From Bauldia sp. (lineage in GTDB: Bacteria > Pseudomonadota > Alphaproteobacteria > Rhizobiales > Kaistiaceae), in contig JAHCJZ010000004.1 of assembly GCA_026126025.1 (NCBI GenBank), forward strand, positions 124,001-188,000: DNA of 64,000 nt, written 5' to 3'. Positions 1-8,627 of this stretch are shown here, piece by piece (position 1 is the stretch's first letter; each line of letters opens with the position of its first letter). The position numbers and the translations under genes were made by a program. The notes below the pieces were generated by a model. That model saw only the letters and a program-made list of their open reading frames with translations, was not told the origin of the DNA and made no database searches.

Positions 1-692
1 TGGAGGCTGCGATCACCGCAATTGAGGAAGAGCTGGGCGACGACCTCAAGGGCGTCATCCTCGACCTTCGCGGCAATCCGGGCGGCCTCCTGGAGTCCTC
101 GATCGCGGTCGCCGACGCCTTCCTCGAAGCGGGCGAGATCCTCTCCACCCGCGGCCGCAACCCGCAGGACACGGCGCGCCGCACCGCGACGCCCGGCGAT
201 ATCATCGAGGGCCTGCCGCTGGTCGTGCTGATCAATGGCGGCTCCGCCTCGGCGTCGGAGATCGTCGCCGGCGCCCTCCAGGACCAGGCCCGCGCCACAC
301 TGGTCGGCACCCGGTCCTTCGGCAAGGGCTCGGTGCAGACCATCTTCTCGCTCGGACCGGGCGACGGCGGCCTCCGCATCACCACCTCGCGCTACTACAC
401 GCCCTCCGGCCGCTCGATCCAGGCGAGCGGCATCGCGCCCGACATCGTGATCTTCAACGAGCTGCCGCCGGACCTTGCCGAGCAGGCCGTCGACGTGCCG
501 CTGCAGGGCGAGGCCGCCCTTCCCGGCCATCTGATCGGCGAGGAGGAGGAGAACCGCATCACGCCGCAGGAGACCTACGTGCCGCGCAACGCGGAAGAGG
601 ACCAGCAGCTGATCTACGCGCTGCGGCTCCTGCGCGGCGAGGAGCAGCACGCGGCGTTCCCGCCCGACCCCGACCTCGGCGTTCCGGAGTAG
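1..692 (+). CDS. ctpA: C-terminal processing peptidase, 3' part
   Basis: The window opens inside this gene; the reading frame is open from base 3 and no start is visible. It encodes the catalytic half of an S41-family carboxy-terminal processing protease, a periplasmic serine protease of the CtpA/Prc family. Visible motifs are the strand LDLRGNPGG, the nucleophile region NGGSASASEI, and about 25 residues further on GTRSFGKGSVQ, which carries the lysine of the Ser-Lys dyad. The PDZ domain would lie outside the window. An acidic Glu-rich tail follows the fold. The divergent polysaccharide deacetylase and rppH follow on the same strand, a common neighbourhood in Hyphomicrobiales. The call is firm for the family; the exact symbol rests on alphaproteobacterial convention. 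Confidence 0.93.
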   Translation, partial: EAAITAIEEELGDDLKGVILDLRGNPGGLLESSIAVADAFLEAGEILSTRGRNPQDTARRTATPGDIIEGLPLVVLINGGSASASEIVAGALQDQARATLVGTRSFGKGSVQTIFSLGPGDGGLRITTSRYYTPSGRSIQASGIAPDIVIFNELPPDLAEQAVDVPLQGEAALPGHLIGEEEENRITPQETYVPRNAEEDQQLIYALRLLRGEEQHAAFPPDPDLGVPE

Positions 693-702
693 CCGGCACG
701 CG

Positions 703-1869
703 ATGGCCGACAGCGACCTCACCCGGCCGCTCGGCACCGGCCCGCGCCGCAGCGGCGGCAGCCTGCCGCTCGCCATCGTCCTGACCCTCCTCGGCGGCGC
801 GCTGGTCGGCGGCGCCGCCTGGCTGATGCTGTCGTCGGACATGGCCGGCAGCGACGCGCCGGACGGCGGCGTGGCCGTCGCCATCGAGGACGAGCCCGAG
901 CCGGAAGGCGGCGATGTGGTGATCCGCGCCGCTGAGGGCGGCGGCGAGGGCGTCGTCATCCTGACGCCGGACGGCCTTCCCGCCGATGGCGGCGTCCGCA
1001 TCAGCGACCCCTTCGGCGATGTCGCCGCCGCGCTTCCGGTCGAACCGCTCCCCCAGCTGATCGAGACCACCGCGGTCGGGCGGCTGCCGGTGGTCGCCGA
1101 CGGGCTTCGGCCGTTCGACGCCTATCGCCGCCAGCCCGGCCCGGCGGTGTCCGGCCGGCCGCCGCGCATCGCCATCATCGTCGGCGGCATCGGCATCGGC
1201 CAGGCCGGCAGCCAGCGCGCGCTCGACCTCCTGCCCGGCGAGGTGTCGATCGCGCTCGCGCCCTACGGCCAGGACCTCGAAGCCTGGGGCGAGCGCGCCC
1301 GCGCCGACGGGCACGAGGTGCTGCTCCAGGTGCCGATGGAGCCGTTCGATTTCGACGTCAACGACCCCGGCCCCGAGACGCTGATCGTCGGCGATTCCGC
1401 GCAGGAGAACATCGCCCGGCTCGAATGGCTGATGGCGCGCTTCACCGCCTATGCCGGCGTCGTCACCTATGCCGGCGGCCGGTTCACCTCCGAGCCCGCC
1501 GCGCTGCGGCCGGTGGTCGACGAGCTCGCGCGCCGTGGCCTGATGCTGGTCGACGACGGCTCGTCGCCGCGCTCCCGCAGCAGCGAGGTCGCCGCCGGCG
1601 CGCTCCCCTTCGCCCAGGCCGACCTCGTGCTCGACGCCGAGGTCAATGCCGGCGCGATCACCGCCGCGCTCGCCCGGCTGGAGGACATCGCCCGCCAGCG
1701 CGGCTACGCCATCGCCACCGCCAGCGCCTTCGGCGCCACCATCGACGCGATCGCCCGGTGGGCCGAGACGGCCGCCACCCGCGGCATCGACCTCGTCCCG
1801 GTCACGTCGCTGGCGAACGATCCCGGCTTATCTTCCGACGAGGACGCCATTGTCATCGAAGTCGAGTGA
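703..1869 (+). CDS. Divergent polysaccharide deacetylase (YibQ-type) membrane-anchored protein
   Basis: 388 residues. A short cytoplasmic N-terminus is followed by one membrane segment at about residues 22-45 (LPLAIVLTLLGGALVGG), then an acidic linker and a C-terminal domain from about residue 150 starting PPRIAIIVGGIGIG. The strands ISIALAPYG, EVLLQVPMEP, GLMLVDDGSS and the end VPVTSLAN match the divergent polysaccharide deacetylase family (PF04748), which has a NodB-like fold but lacks the standard zinc triad. It starts 10 bases after ctpA and its 3' end overlaps rppH, so the three genes probably form one transcript. The substrate is not known for this family; a role in the envelope is an inference from the fold and the ctpA neighbour. 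Confidence 0.88.
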   Translation: MADSDLTRPLGTGPRRSGGSLPLAIVLTLLGGALVGGAAWLMLSSDMAGSDAPDGGVAVAIEDEPEPEGGDVVIRAAEGGGEGVVILTPDGLPADGGVRISDPFGDVAAALPVEPLPQLIETTAVGRLPVVADGLRPFDAYRRQPGPAVSGRPPRIAIIVGGIGIGQAGSQRALDLLPGEVSIALAPYGQDLEAWGERARADGHEVLLQVPMEPFDFDVNDPGPETLIVGDSAQENIARLEWLMARFTAYAGVVTYAGGRFTSEPAALRPVVDELARRGLMLVDDGSSPRSRSSEVAAGALPFAQADLVLDAEVNAGAITAALARLEDIARQRGYAIATASAFGATIDAIARWAETAATRGIDLVPVTSLANDPGLSSDEDAIVIEVE

Positions 1870-2368
1870 CCTGCCCTACCGCCCCTGCGTCGGCATCGCG
1901 GTGTTCAACCGCGACGGGCTGGTCTGGATCGGCCGCCGCATCGACGGCCCGAAGGAGCCCGAGGGGATGGGCAAATGGTGGCAGATGCCGCAGGGCGGCA
2001 TCGACGACGGCGAAGACCTCGTCGCCGCCGCCCGGCGCGAGCTCTACGAAGAGACCAGCATCCGCTCGGTGTCGGTCATCGGCGAGAGCCCCGACTGGTA
2101 CCTCTACGACCTCCCGGACGAGCTGATCGGCAAGGCGTGGGGCGGCAAATATCGCGGCCAGCGCATCAAATACGTCGCCTTCCGCTTCGACGGCGACGAG
2201 TCGGAGATCGACGTAAAGACCCCCGGCGGCGGCCACGACCCGGAATTCACCGAATGGCGCTGGGAAAGCCTCGCCCGCCTCCCCGACCTCATCATCCCCT
2301 TCAAGCGCCCCGTCTACGACCAAATCGCCGCCGCCTTCGCGCAATACGCCGCGCACCCGTCCCCCTGA
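1850..2368 (+). CDS. rppH: RNA pyrophosphohydrolase (Nudix)
   Basis: 172 residues when read from the TTG at 1850, giving MSSKSSDLPYRPCVGIAVFN. This places the family hallmark LPYRPCVG near the N-terminus as in known RppH proteins, and a GAGG lies a few bases upstream, so TTG is preferred over any downstream start. The Nudix box runs from about residue 50 to 71 (GGIDDGEDLVAAARRELYEE and on). WWQMPQGG just before it and the C-terminal FTEWRW segment are also typical. The enzyme removes pyrophosphate from the 5' triphosphate end of mRNA and so starts decay; some homologues act on dinucleoside polyphosphates. The start lies 20 bases inside the preceding gene, which suggests translational coupling. 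Confidence 0.93.
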   Translation: MSSKSSDLPYRPCVGIAVFNRDGLVWIGRRIDGPKEPEGMGKWWQMPQGGIDDGEDLVAAARRELYEETSIRSVSVIGESPDWYLYDLPDELIGKAWGGKYRGQRIKYVAFRFDGDESEIDVKTPGGGHDPEFTEWRWESLARLPDLIIPFKRPVYDQIAAAFAQYAAHPSP

Positions 2369-2404
2369 AGGGACGAGAGCAATCGCACCCATGGTCACAG
2401 GGAA

Positions 2405-2590
2405 GCCCCTCTCCCCAGGGGGGAGAGGGCTCCGGCGCTTGCCGAGCGGAACGAGGCTTAGCGCCGGAAGGTGAGGGGGCTGGAGCGGTGATTGGATTCA
2501 CCCGCGCTCGCGGCACTGCCGAACAAGCTTCTCACCTTGCCCCCTCACCCGCCGCTACGCGGCGACCTCTCCCCGGCGGGGAGAGGTGAT
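2405..2590. repeat. Inverted repeat pair, CTCTCCCC/GGGGAGAG type
   Basis: Two hairpin-forming blocks face each other. At 2407-2429 CTCTCCCC is followed after a short loop by GGGGAGAG; at 2566-2588 the pattern CCTCTCCCC-GG-CGGGGAGAGG recurs. Between them lie the inner complementary stretches AGGTGAGGGGG (2468-2479) and CACCTTGCCCCCTCACC (2532-2549). No ORF with coding character crosses the block. It fills the space between rppH and the brnT relic and may serve as a bidirectional transcription barrier, which is inference. Confidence 0.75.
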
Positions 2591-2650
2591 GTCGCCTTAT
2601 GAGCGGCCACAAATCCCGTTGTCTCTCCCCTGCTGGAGGCGTGCCGAACA

Positions 2651-2752
2651 TTTTGTTGTTACATAATCGATGCGGTCGGGACGGTGATTTCGATGAGGAA
2701 GGCGAATGACAGAGAGAGGAAAAGATACGCAGCGGCCGTGGGTCGATCCTGA
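2651..2752 (+). pseudogene. brnT: brnT 3' remnant (toxin of BrnTA)
   Basis: In the frame overlapping the start of brnA the DNA reads a short peptide containing VISMRKANDRERKRY and ending at a TGA at 2750-2752. ISMRKAN-RE-KRY is the conserved C-terminus of BrnT toxins, and its overlap with the brnA start is the normal brnTA arrangement. Nothing upstream resembles the rest of BrnT (about 90 residues). Instead the sequence runs into an inverted-repeat block ending near 2590. The toxin therefore looks deleted or displaced, leaving only the tail. Confidence is moderate because the surviving segment is short. Confidence 0.6.
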
Positions 2753-3011
2753 CGACGCGCCCGAGCTGACCGCCGATGATTTCGCGCGTGGCGACATCTA
2801 TGACGGCCAGCGTCTCGTGCGGCGCGGACGCCCGCCCGTCGGGCGCGAGCCCAAGGAGTCGGTCACCATCCGCCTCTCCCGCGAGGTGCTGAACCATTTC
2901 CGTGCGGGAGGACCGGGTTGGCAGACCCGGCTCAACGCGGCGCTGGAATCGACCGTGAAGCGCAGCAAGGCGTCGCAGGAGCGATCCGCGAAGAAGCAGG
3001 CCTCCCGGTAA
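2706..3011 (+). CDS. brnA: BrnA-type antitoxin, orphan
   Basis: 101 residues. BrnA antitoxins neutralise the BrnT ribonuclease and bind DNA through a C-terminal ribbon-helix-helix. Visible here are WVDPDDAPELT near the N-terminus, the BrnA signature YDGQRLVRRGRPPVG, then the strand ESVTIRLSREVL and the helix pair HFRAGGPGWQTRLNAALES. The tail is lysine-rich. No full brnT precedes it, only a C-terminal remnant in an overlapping frame. It is clearly paralogous to the intact BrnA at 22608-22976. It may still repress its own promoter or cross-neutralise the other BrnT, but neither can be seen from sequence. Confidence 0.85.
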   Translation: MTERGKDTQRPWVDPDDAPELTADDFARGDIYDGQRLVRRGRPPVGREPKESVTIRLSREVLNHFRAGGPGWQTRLNAALESTVKRSKASQERSAKKQASR

Positions 3012-3026
3012 GTTCCTCATTCACCC

Positions 3027-3225
3027 CGCTCATCCCGGGCCGCGTGGCGCGCAGCGCCATCGCGAGACCCGGGACCCAGCGCGAGACTCGTCGCGCAGCG
3101 ACGCCCTTCGCGCGATCAGCGCAATGGCACTGGACGTGCCTTGAGCGCGGCTTCGCCGCAAGTCTTGCGCTGGGTCCCGGCTCTCTCGCGATCGGGCTTC
3201 GCCCGACGCGGTCCGGGACGAGCGG
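3027..3225. repeat. Long imperfect inverted repeat (family C, copy 1)
   Basis: The left end reads CGCTCATCCCGGGCCGCG and the right end CGGTCCGGGACGAGCG, nearly its reverse complement. Internal arms GGGACCCAGCGC and GCGCTGGGTCCC are also complementary. The whole can fold into one long hairpin between brnA and the 3' end of sucB. A related copy lies at 45858-45992. Confidence 0.75.
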
Positions 3226-3241
3226 TGGATGTGATCTTGCG

Positions 3242-4510
3242 CTAAAGCCCCAGCACCATCCGCGCCGGGTCTTCCAGCGTTTCCTTGACCCGCACCAGGA
3301 ACGACACCGCCTCGCGGCCGTCGACGATGCGGTGGTCGTAGGTCAGCGCCAGATACATCATCGGGCGGATGACGATCGTGCCGTCCGCCACCACCGGCCG
3401 CTCCTGGATCTTGTGCATGCCGAGGACGCCCGACTGCGGCGCGTTGAGGATCGGCGTCGACATCAGCGAGCCGAAGACGCCGCCATTGGAGATGGTGAAG
3501 GTGCCGCCCTGGAGGTCGTCGAGCGCGAGCGTGCCGTCGCGCGCCTTCGCGCCGAGCGATGCGATGGCCTTCTCGATCCCGGCGAGCGACAGCGCGTCGG
3601 CGTTGCGGACCACCGGGACGACGAGCCCGCGATCGGTCCCGACCGCGACGCCGATATGGAAATAGTCCTTGAAGACGATGTCGGTGCCGTCGATCTCGGC
3701 ATTGACCGCGGGGAATTCGCGCAGCGCGCCGACCGCCGCCTTCACGAAGAAGCCCATGAAGCCGAGCTTGACGCCATGGGCCTTCTCGAACGGCTCGCGG
3801 TAACGCTTGCGAAGGTCCGACACCGCGCTCATATCGACCTCGTTGAAGGTCGTCAGCATCGCGGCGGTGTTCTGCGCGTCCTTGAGGCGGCGCGCGATGG
3901 TCTGCCGCAGACGCGTCATCCGCACCCGCCGCTCGCGGCCCTCGTCCTCCGGCCCGGCCGGCGCGCGCGCCTCGCGCACCGGCGCCGGACCGATGCCCGG
4001 CATCGTCAGGCTTTCGCGCACCGCCGCAAGCACGTCGCCCTTGGTCACGCGGCCGTCCTTCCCGGTGCCGCTCACCAGCGCCGGGTCGATGCCGCTCTCG
4101 GCCACGACGCGCCGGACGGCCGGGGACTGCGCCGGGCTCGCACGCGCAGCGGCCACGCTTGACGCCTGCGCTTCTGCCTCAGGCGCTTCGCCTGGCAAGG
4201 CGGCGGTGGCAACAGACGCCCGTGCCGGGGCCGCCTCCTTGCGCGCCGCCTTCGCCTTCTTCGCGCCCGCGCCGTCCCGCGCCGCGACCGAACCGATCAC
4301 CGCGCCGACGCCGACCGTGTCGCCATCCTTCGCCGCGATCGCCTCGATCACGCCCGCCGCCGGCGACGGCACCTCGACCGTGACCTTGTCGGTCTCCAGC
4401 TCGACCAGCGGCTCGTCGGCCGCCACCGCGTCGCCGACCTTCTTGTGCCACCGCCCGATCGTCGCCTCGGTGATCGACTCCCCCAGCGCCGGAACCCTGA
4501 TCTCGGTCAT
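3242..4510 (-). CDS. sucB: Dihydrolipoyllysine succinyltransferase, E2 of 2-oxoglutarate dehydrogenase
   Basis: 422 residues. It is the E2 core of the 2-oxoglutarate dehydrogenase complex, passing the succinyl group from lipoate to CoA. The N-terminal lipoyl domain (about 1-75) has the lipoylated lysine at K42 in [11 protein letters not shown]. An Ala/Pro linker follows, then the peripheral subunit-binding domain [20 protein letters not shown] with [11 protein letters not shown]. The C-terminal catalytic domain has the acyltransferase motif [11 protein letters not shown] close to the end. It lies downstream of sucA on the same strand, separated by about 260 bases that hold a repeat pair. The E3 gene (lpd) is about 19 kb away in this window. 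Confidence 0.97.
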   Translation of the reverse strand: MTEIRVPALGESITEATIGRWHKKVGDAVAADEPLVELETDKVTVEVPSPAAGVIEAIAAKDGDTVGVGAVIGSVAARDGAGAKKAKAARKEAAPARASVATAALPGEAPEAEAQASSVAAARASPAQSPAVRRVVAESGIDPALVSGTGKDGRVTKGDVLAAVRESLTMPGIGPAPVREARAPAGPEDEGRERRVRMTRLRQTIARRLKDAQNTAAMLTTFNEVDMSAVSDLRKRYREPFEKAHGVKLGFMGFFVKAAVGALREFPAVNAEIDGTDIVFKDYFHIGVAVGTDRGLVVPVVRNADALSLAGIEKAIASLGAKARDGTLALDDLQGGTFTISNGGVFGSLMSTPILNAPQSGVLGMHKIQERPVVADGTIVIRPMMYLALTYDHRIVDGREAVSFLVRVKETLEDPARMVLGL

Positions 4511-4584
4511 GGCGCGGCTCCCACGCTTCTTCGATCCGGGGCAGATGCCCTGCGCAACTGGGCGAATGAAGACGTGCGGCCGCG

Positions 4585-4722
4585 CCCCCTCCCCGAAAGC
4601 CTGCGGCTTTCGACCCTCCCACGAGGGGAGGGTTCAATCGGGCTCGGGCTCGCGGAGAACACAATTCTTGAACCTCCCCCTCGTGGGGAGGTCGAAGGTC
4701 GCGAAGCGAGCTTCGGGAGGGG
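4585..4722. repeat. BIME-like pair of inverted units (family A, copy 1), sucA-sucB spacer
   Basis: Two ~50-base units in opposite orientation. The first (4585-4634) contains CCCTCCCCGAAAG, a small GC hairpin and GGGGAGGGTT; the second (4670-4722) is its near reverse complement, starting AACCTCCCCC and ending TTCGGGAGGGGGG. The same two-unit layout recurs at 24416, 38756, 51583 and 54000. It lies between two genes expected to be co-transcribed and may adjust mRNA stability or partial termination; that role is inferred. Confidence 0.85.
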
Positions 4723-4772
4723 GGCACGGCGGCAGCCACTCGCCCGGCGCGTCCGAAGATTGATGAAGCCCC

Positions 4773-7727
4773 TCATGGCGCCAGGGCCTCGTCGAGGAAG
4801 GCGGCGAGTTGGGCGAGGTGCTTCGACATCAGCCCGGTTGCCGGCGCTGCGGCCGGCGGGCGGCCGATGTAGCGCGCCCGGCGCTGGCTGCCGTCGGCCT
4901 GGTTGATTGCCCAGGCAATGTTGGGCTCCACGAAGGTCCACGAGCCCATGTTGCGGGGCTCCTCCTGGCACCACGCCACCTCCGCCTTCGGGAAGCGCGA
5001 CAGCTCGCGCACCAGCGACTTGGCGGGGAAGGGATAGAGCTGCTCGACCCGCAGCACATAGACGTCGTCGATGCCGCGCTTCGCCCGCTCCTCGACGAGG
5101 TCGTAATAGACCTTGCCCGAGCAGAGGATGACCCGGCGGATCGCATCGTCCGGCCGGAGCCGCGCTGCCCCATCGCCGCCCGCGCGCCGCGGATCGGCCT
5201 CGTCCCACAGCAGGCGGTGGAAGAACGAGCCCGGCGCCATGTCGTCCAGCCGCGACACCGCCGCCTTGTGGCGAAGCAGCGACTTCGGCGTCATCAGCAC
5301 CAGCGGCTTGCGGAAGTCGCGCTTCAGCTGGCGGCGGAGGATGTGGAAGAGGTTGGCGGGCGTGGTGCAATTGGCGACCTGGATGTTGTCCTCGGCTGCG
5401 AGTTGCAGGAACCGTTCCAGCCGCGCCGACGAGTGCTCCGGTCCCTGCCCCTCATAGCCGTGCGGCAGGAGGAGGACGAGGCCGGAGAGCCGCAGCCATT
5501 TGCGCTCGCCCGAGGTGATGAACTGGTCGATCAGCACCTGCGCGCCATTGGCGAAGTCACCGAACTGCGCCTCCCACAGCGTCAGGCAGTTCGGCTCGGC
5601 GAGCGAGTAGCCATATTCGAAGCCGAGCACTGCCGCTTCCGAGAGCATCGAGTTGACCACCTCGAAGCGGCCCTGCCCCGGCGCGACATGGTTGAGCGGG
5701 ATGTAGCGCTCCTCGCTCTCCTGGTCGTAGAGCACCGAATGGCGCTGCGAGAACGTGCCGCGCTCCACGTCCTGGCCGGAGAGCCGCACATGGTGCCCTT
5801 CGGCGAGGAGCGAGGCGAAGGCGAGCGACTCCGCGGTCGCCCAGTCAATCCCGGCGCCGCTCTCCACCGCCTTCCGCCGCGTTTCCAGGAGCCGGCCGAC
5901 GGTGCGGTGAAGGTGGAAGCCCTCCGGCACGGCCGTGAGCTTTGCACCGAGCGCCTGCAGCGTCTCCGCGGGAAGGCAGGTGACGCCCCGGCGATCTTCC
6001 TCGACCGGGCTCGCCGGCTTGAGACCGCTCCACGCGCCGTCGAGCCAGTCGGCCTTGTTCGGCCTGTAGCTCTGGGTCGCGGCAAGCTCGCTTTCGAGCC
6101 GCTCGCGCCACGCCGTCCGCGCCGCCTCGACCTCGTCGGGCGTCACAAGACCCTCCTCGGCAAGCTTCCCGGCGTAGATCGCCAGCGTCGTCGGGTGGTC
6201 CTTGATCCGCCGGTACATCAGCGGCTGGGTGAAGGACGGCTCGTCCCCCTCGTTGTGGCCGAAGCGGCGGTAGCAGAACATGTCGACCACCACCGGCTTC
6301 CGGAACTGCTGGCGGAACTCGATCGCCACCTTCGCCGCGAACACCACCGCTTCCGGGTCGTCGCCATTGGCATGGAAGATCGGCGCCTCGATCATCTTGG
6401 CGAGGTCCGACGGGTAGGGCGACGACCGCGCATAGCGCGGATTGGTGGTGAAGCCGATCTGGTTGTTGATGATGAAATGCACCGAGCCGCCGGTGCGATG
6501 GCCGCGCAGCCCCGACAGCCCGAAGCACTCCGCGACGATGCCCTGCCCGGCGAACGCGGCGTCGCCATGGAGGAGGAGCGGCAGCACCGAAATCCGCCGG
6601 TCGGGCGGGTCGCCGCGCTGATCCTGCTTGGCGCGCACCTTGCCGAGCACCACCGGGTTCACCGCCTCCAGATGCGACGGATTGGCGGTCAGCGAGAGGT
6701 GGACGCTGTTGCCGTCGAAGGCGCGGTCCGACGACGCGCCGAGGTGATACTTCACGTCGCCGGAGCCGGCGATCTCGTCAGGGGCGTTCGAGCCGCCCTT
6801 GAATTCGTGGAAGATCGCCTGGAGCGGCTTCCCCATCACCTGCGCCAGCACGTTGAGCCGGCCGCGATGCGCCATGCCGAGCACGATCTCGCGCAGGCCG
6901 AGCTGGCCACCGCGCTTGATGATCTGCTCCAGCGCCGGGATCAGCGATTCCGCACCGTCGAGCCCGAAGCGCTTGGTGCCGGTGTATTTCACGTCGATGA
7001 AGCGCTCGAAGCCCTCGGCCTCGATCAGCTTGTTGAGGATCGCCTTCTTGCCCATCGAGGTGAAGGAGATCGCCTTGTCCGGCCCCTCGATGCGTTCCTG
7101 GATCCACGCCTTCTCGTCGGGATCGGAGATGTGCATGAACTCGACCCCGAGCGTGGAGCAGTAGGTGCGGCGAAGAATCGCCAGCATCTGCCGCACCGTG
7201 GCGATTGGCAGGCCGAGCACGCCATGGATGAAGATCGGCCGGTCGTAGTCGGCTTCGATGAAGCCGTAATTCGCGGGGTCGAGCTCCTCATAGCCCGGCC
7301 GGCGGCTCTCGAAGCCGAGCGGGTCGAGATTGGCGTGGAGATGGCCGCGCATGCGGTAGGCGCGGATCATCATCAGCGCGCGCACCGAATCGCGCGTCGC
7401 CGCCTCGACCTCGGCCTCGCTGATTGCAGCGCCGGTCCGCCGGGCGGCGGCGCGGAGGCCGTCGCGCGCGGCCGCCGCCTCGCCGGCGACGGCGCCGAAG
7501 GCGTCGAGCGGGAAGTCCCCGCCCGCCGGGTCGGTCGAGGGCGCGCCGAGAGCGGGCCGCGCCTGCGCCCCGCGGTCGCGCAGCGTCTCGAAGAACGCCC
7601 GCCACTCCGCATCGAGCGTCGTCGGATCGTCCTGGTAGCGGTCCTGGAGATCTTCGAGATACGCCGCATTCGTGCCGGAAAGGAACGAGGTCAGCGCAAG
7701 ATTGGTGTTCGCCGTCTGGCGGGTCAT
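4773..7727 (-). CDS. sucA: 2-oxoglutarate dehydrogenase E1 component
   Basis: 984 residues, the normal length for a thiamine-diphosphate dependent E1 of 2-oxoglutarate dehydrogenase. The N-terminus holds the family helix SFLSGTNAAYLEDLQDRYQ. The core contains GMAHRGRLNVLAQVMGKP, KYHLGASSDR, and the ThDP-binding region beginning GDAAFAGQG and continuing through FIINNQIGFTT. C-terminal motifs include QFGDFANGAQVLIDQ, LPHGYEGQGPEHSSARLERF and CQEEPRNMGSW. It decarboxylates 2-oxoglutarate and transfers succinyl to the lipoyl group of SucB encoded downstream. Upstream lies an unrelated secreted protein rather than sucD, so the usual sucCDAB continuity is broken. Confidence 0.98.
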   Translation of the reverse strand: MTRQTANTNLALTSFLSGTNAAYLEDLQDRYQDDPTTLDAEWRAFFETLRDRGAQARPALGAPSTDPAGGDFPLDAFGAVAGEAAAARDGLRAAARRTGAAISEAEVEAATRDSVRALMMIRAYRMRGHLHANLDPLGFESRRPGYEELDPANYGFIEADYDRPIFIHGVLGLPIATVRQMLAILRRTYCSTLGVEFMHISDPDEKAWIQERIEGPDKAISFTSMGKKAILNKLIEAEGFERFIDVKYTGTKRFGLDGAESLIPALEQIIKRGGQLGLREIVLGMAHRGRLNVLAQVMGKPLQAIFHEFKGGSNAPDEIAGSGDVKYHLGASSDRAFDGNSVHLSLTANPSHLEAVNPVVLGKVRAKQDQRGDPPDRRISVLPLLLHGDAAFAGQGIVAECFGLSGLRGHRTGGSVHFIINNQIGFTTNPRYARSSPYPSDLAKMIEAPIFHANGDDPEAVVFAAKVAIEFRQQFRKPVVVDMFCYRRFGHNEGDEPSFTQPLMYRRIKDHPTTLAIYAGKLAEEGLVTPDEVEAARTAWRERLESELAATQSYRPNKADWLDGAWSGLKPASPVEEDRRGVTCLPAETLQALGAKLTAVPEGFHLHRTVGRLLETRRKAVESGAGIDWATAESLAFASLLAEGHHVRLSGQDVERGTFSQRHSVLYDQESEERYIPLNHVAPGQGRFEVVNSMLSEAAVLGFEYGYSLAEPNCLTLWEAQFGDFANGAQVLIDQFITSGERKWLRLSGLVLLLPHGYEGQGPEHSSARLERFLQLAAEDNIQVANCTTPANLFHILRRQLKRDFRKPLVLMTPKSLLRHKAAVSRLDDMAPGSFFHRLLWDEADPRRAGGDGAARLRPDDAIRRVILCSGKVYYDLVEERAKRGIDDVYVLRVEQLYPFPAKSLVRELSRFPKAEVAWCQEEPRNMGSWTFVEPNIAWAINQADGSQRRARYIGRPPAAAPATGLMSKHLAQLAAFLDEALAP

Positions 7728-7754
7728 CGCACTCTCATGCGGCCCGAAGGCCGG

Positions 7755-7792
7755 GTCTCGGGCGGCTGCGAGCGTGCGCGGCGGCCCGAGAC
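7755..7792 (-). terminator. Candidate stem-loop downstream of the 7846-8460 gene
   Basis: GTCTCGGGC at 7755-7763 pairs with GCCCGAGAC at 7784-7792 across a 20-base loop that can pair further. It sits about 50 bases beyond the stop of the minus-strand gene at 7846 and just upstream of sucA. No T-run follows, so intrinsic termination is doubtful; it may be a folded leader of sucA instead. Confidence 0.3.
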
Positions 7793-7845
7793 GGTTCTGG
7801 TGACGCCGCGCGGAGCTTATGTTGGCCGCGCGGCGCCGAACGCTA

Positions 7846-8460
7846 CTACTTGCTGCCCTCGAATCCGCCCTCGATGTCGAGGAAGGTGGTCCACGTCACC
7901 TGGAAGTGGAAGAGGTCGGACGACTGGTTGGCGCTGACATAATAGGTATCGGCCTCGTTGAACGACTCCCAGGCGCCGAACACATAGCCGTCGCCGGTGT
8001 CGGTCGAGCTGCCCAGGAGGTCCGCCTCCCTGTCGAGCTGGGCGATGTTGACCGGCGCGATCGGGAAATCGACCTCGAACGAGCAATAGCCGACGTCGGT
8101 GGTGTTGAAATACTCCACCATCGCGTAGAAATAGGCGATGTCCTCGCCGATCGTCTTGTTGGCCGAGATGTCGTACATATAGGGGCCGTATGGGCCCGAC
8201 CCGTCGATCGTCCAGCCATCCTCGATGAGGAAGTCCTCGAAGCCCTCGAGGCCGTCGGTCGCCTCCCCGCAGATGTGCAACGCTTCCTGCACGAGGTCGC
8301 TCGACCCGCCGCCCTTCTGCGGCGGCGTTTCGTCGCCCGGACGCTGCGGCGGCGGCGGCTTGTCGTTCTGCGCCAGCGCCCCCGTCGCGAATCCCAGCGC
8401 GAGGCTCATCCCCGCGACGGCAGCCATCCCCCGCCTTGCCATCCTACCCGCCTGCCACAT
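7846..8460 (-). CDS. Secreted protein of unknown function
   Basis: 204 residues from the ATG at 8460, which is preceded by GAGGAG at a suitable distance. The N-terminus MWQAGRMARRGMAAVAGMSL and the following ALGFATGALAQ form a plausible Sec signal peptide ending at about residue 30. A Pro/Gly-rich linker (DKPPPPQRPGDETPPQKGGG) follows, then a compact domain with a C-terminal strand pattern rich in aromatic residues (PYGPYMYDISAN, DVGYCSFEVDF, LFHFQVTWTTFL) and two cysteines. I do not recognise a family. It lies between the antitoxin relic and sucA on the sucA strand, so it may share a transcript with sucA, but nothing ties it to the enzyme. Confidence 0.7.
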   Translation of the reverse strand: MWQAGRMARRGMAAVAGMSLALGFATGALAQNDKPPPPQRPGDETPPQKGGGSSDLVQEALHICGEATDGLEGFEDFLIEDGWTIDGSGPYGPYMYDISANKTIGEDIAYFYAMVEYFNTTDVGYCSFEVDFPIAPVNIAQLDREADLLGSSTDTGDGYVFGAWESFNEADTYYVSANQSSDLFHFQVTWTTFLDIEGGFEGSK

Positions 8461-8627
8461 TGGCTCAACTCCTCGGTTTCTAGCCTTTCGGCGGCCGCCG
8501 AATCCCGGCCAGCCACGCCCCCAAGCCGGCACTCTAACCGGAAGCGCGTGACGGTGGGAGGGCATGCGCAAACCCCATGCCCACGAGACTGGACACCGAC
8601 TTGGCATTCTTGTTAGTCGCCCCGCCG

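Noticed and set aside
4809-7937. Long plus-strand open frame of over 1000 codons opposite sucA
   Set aside because: Its codons mirror the GC-rich third positions of sucA, the product is Arg/Gln/Glu-rich low-complexity sequence with no known domain, and sucA is certain.
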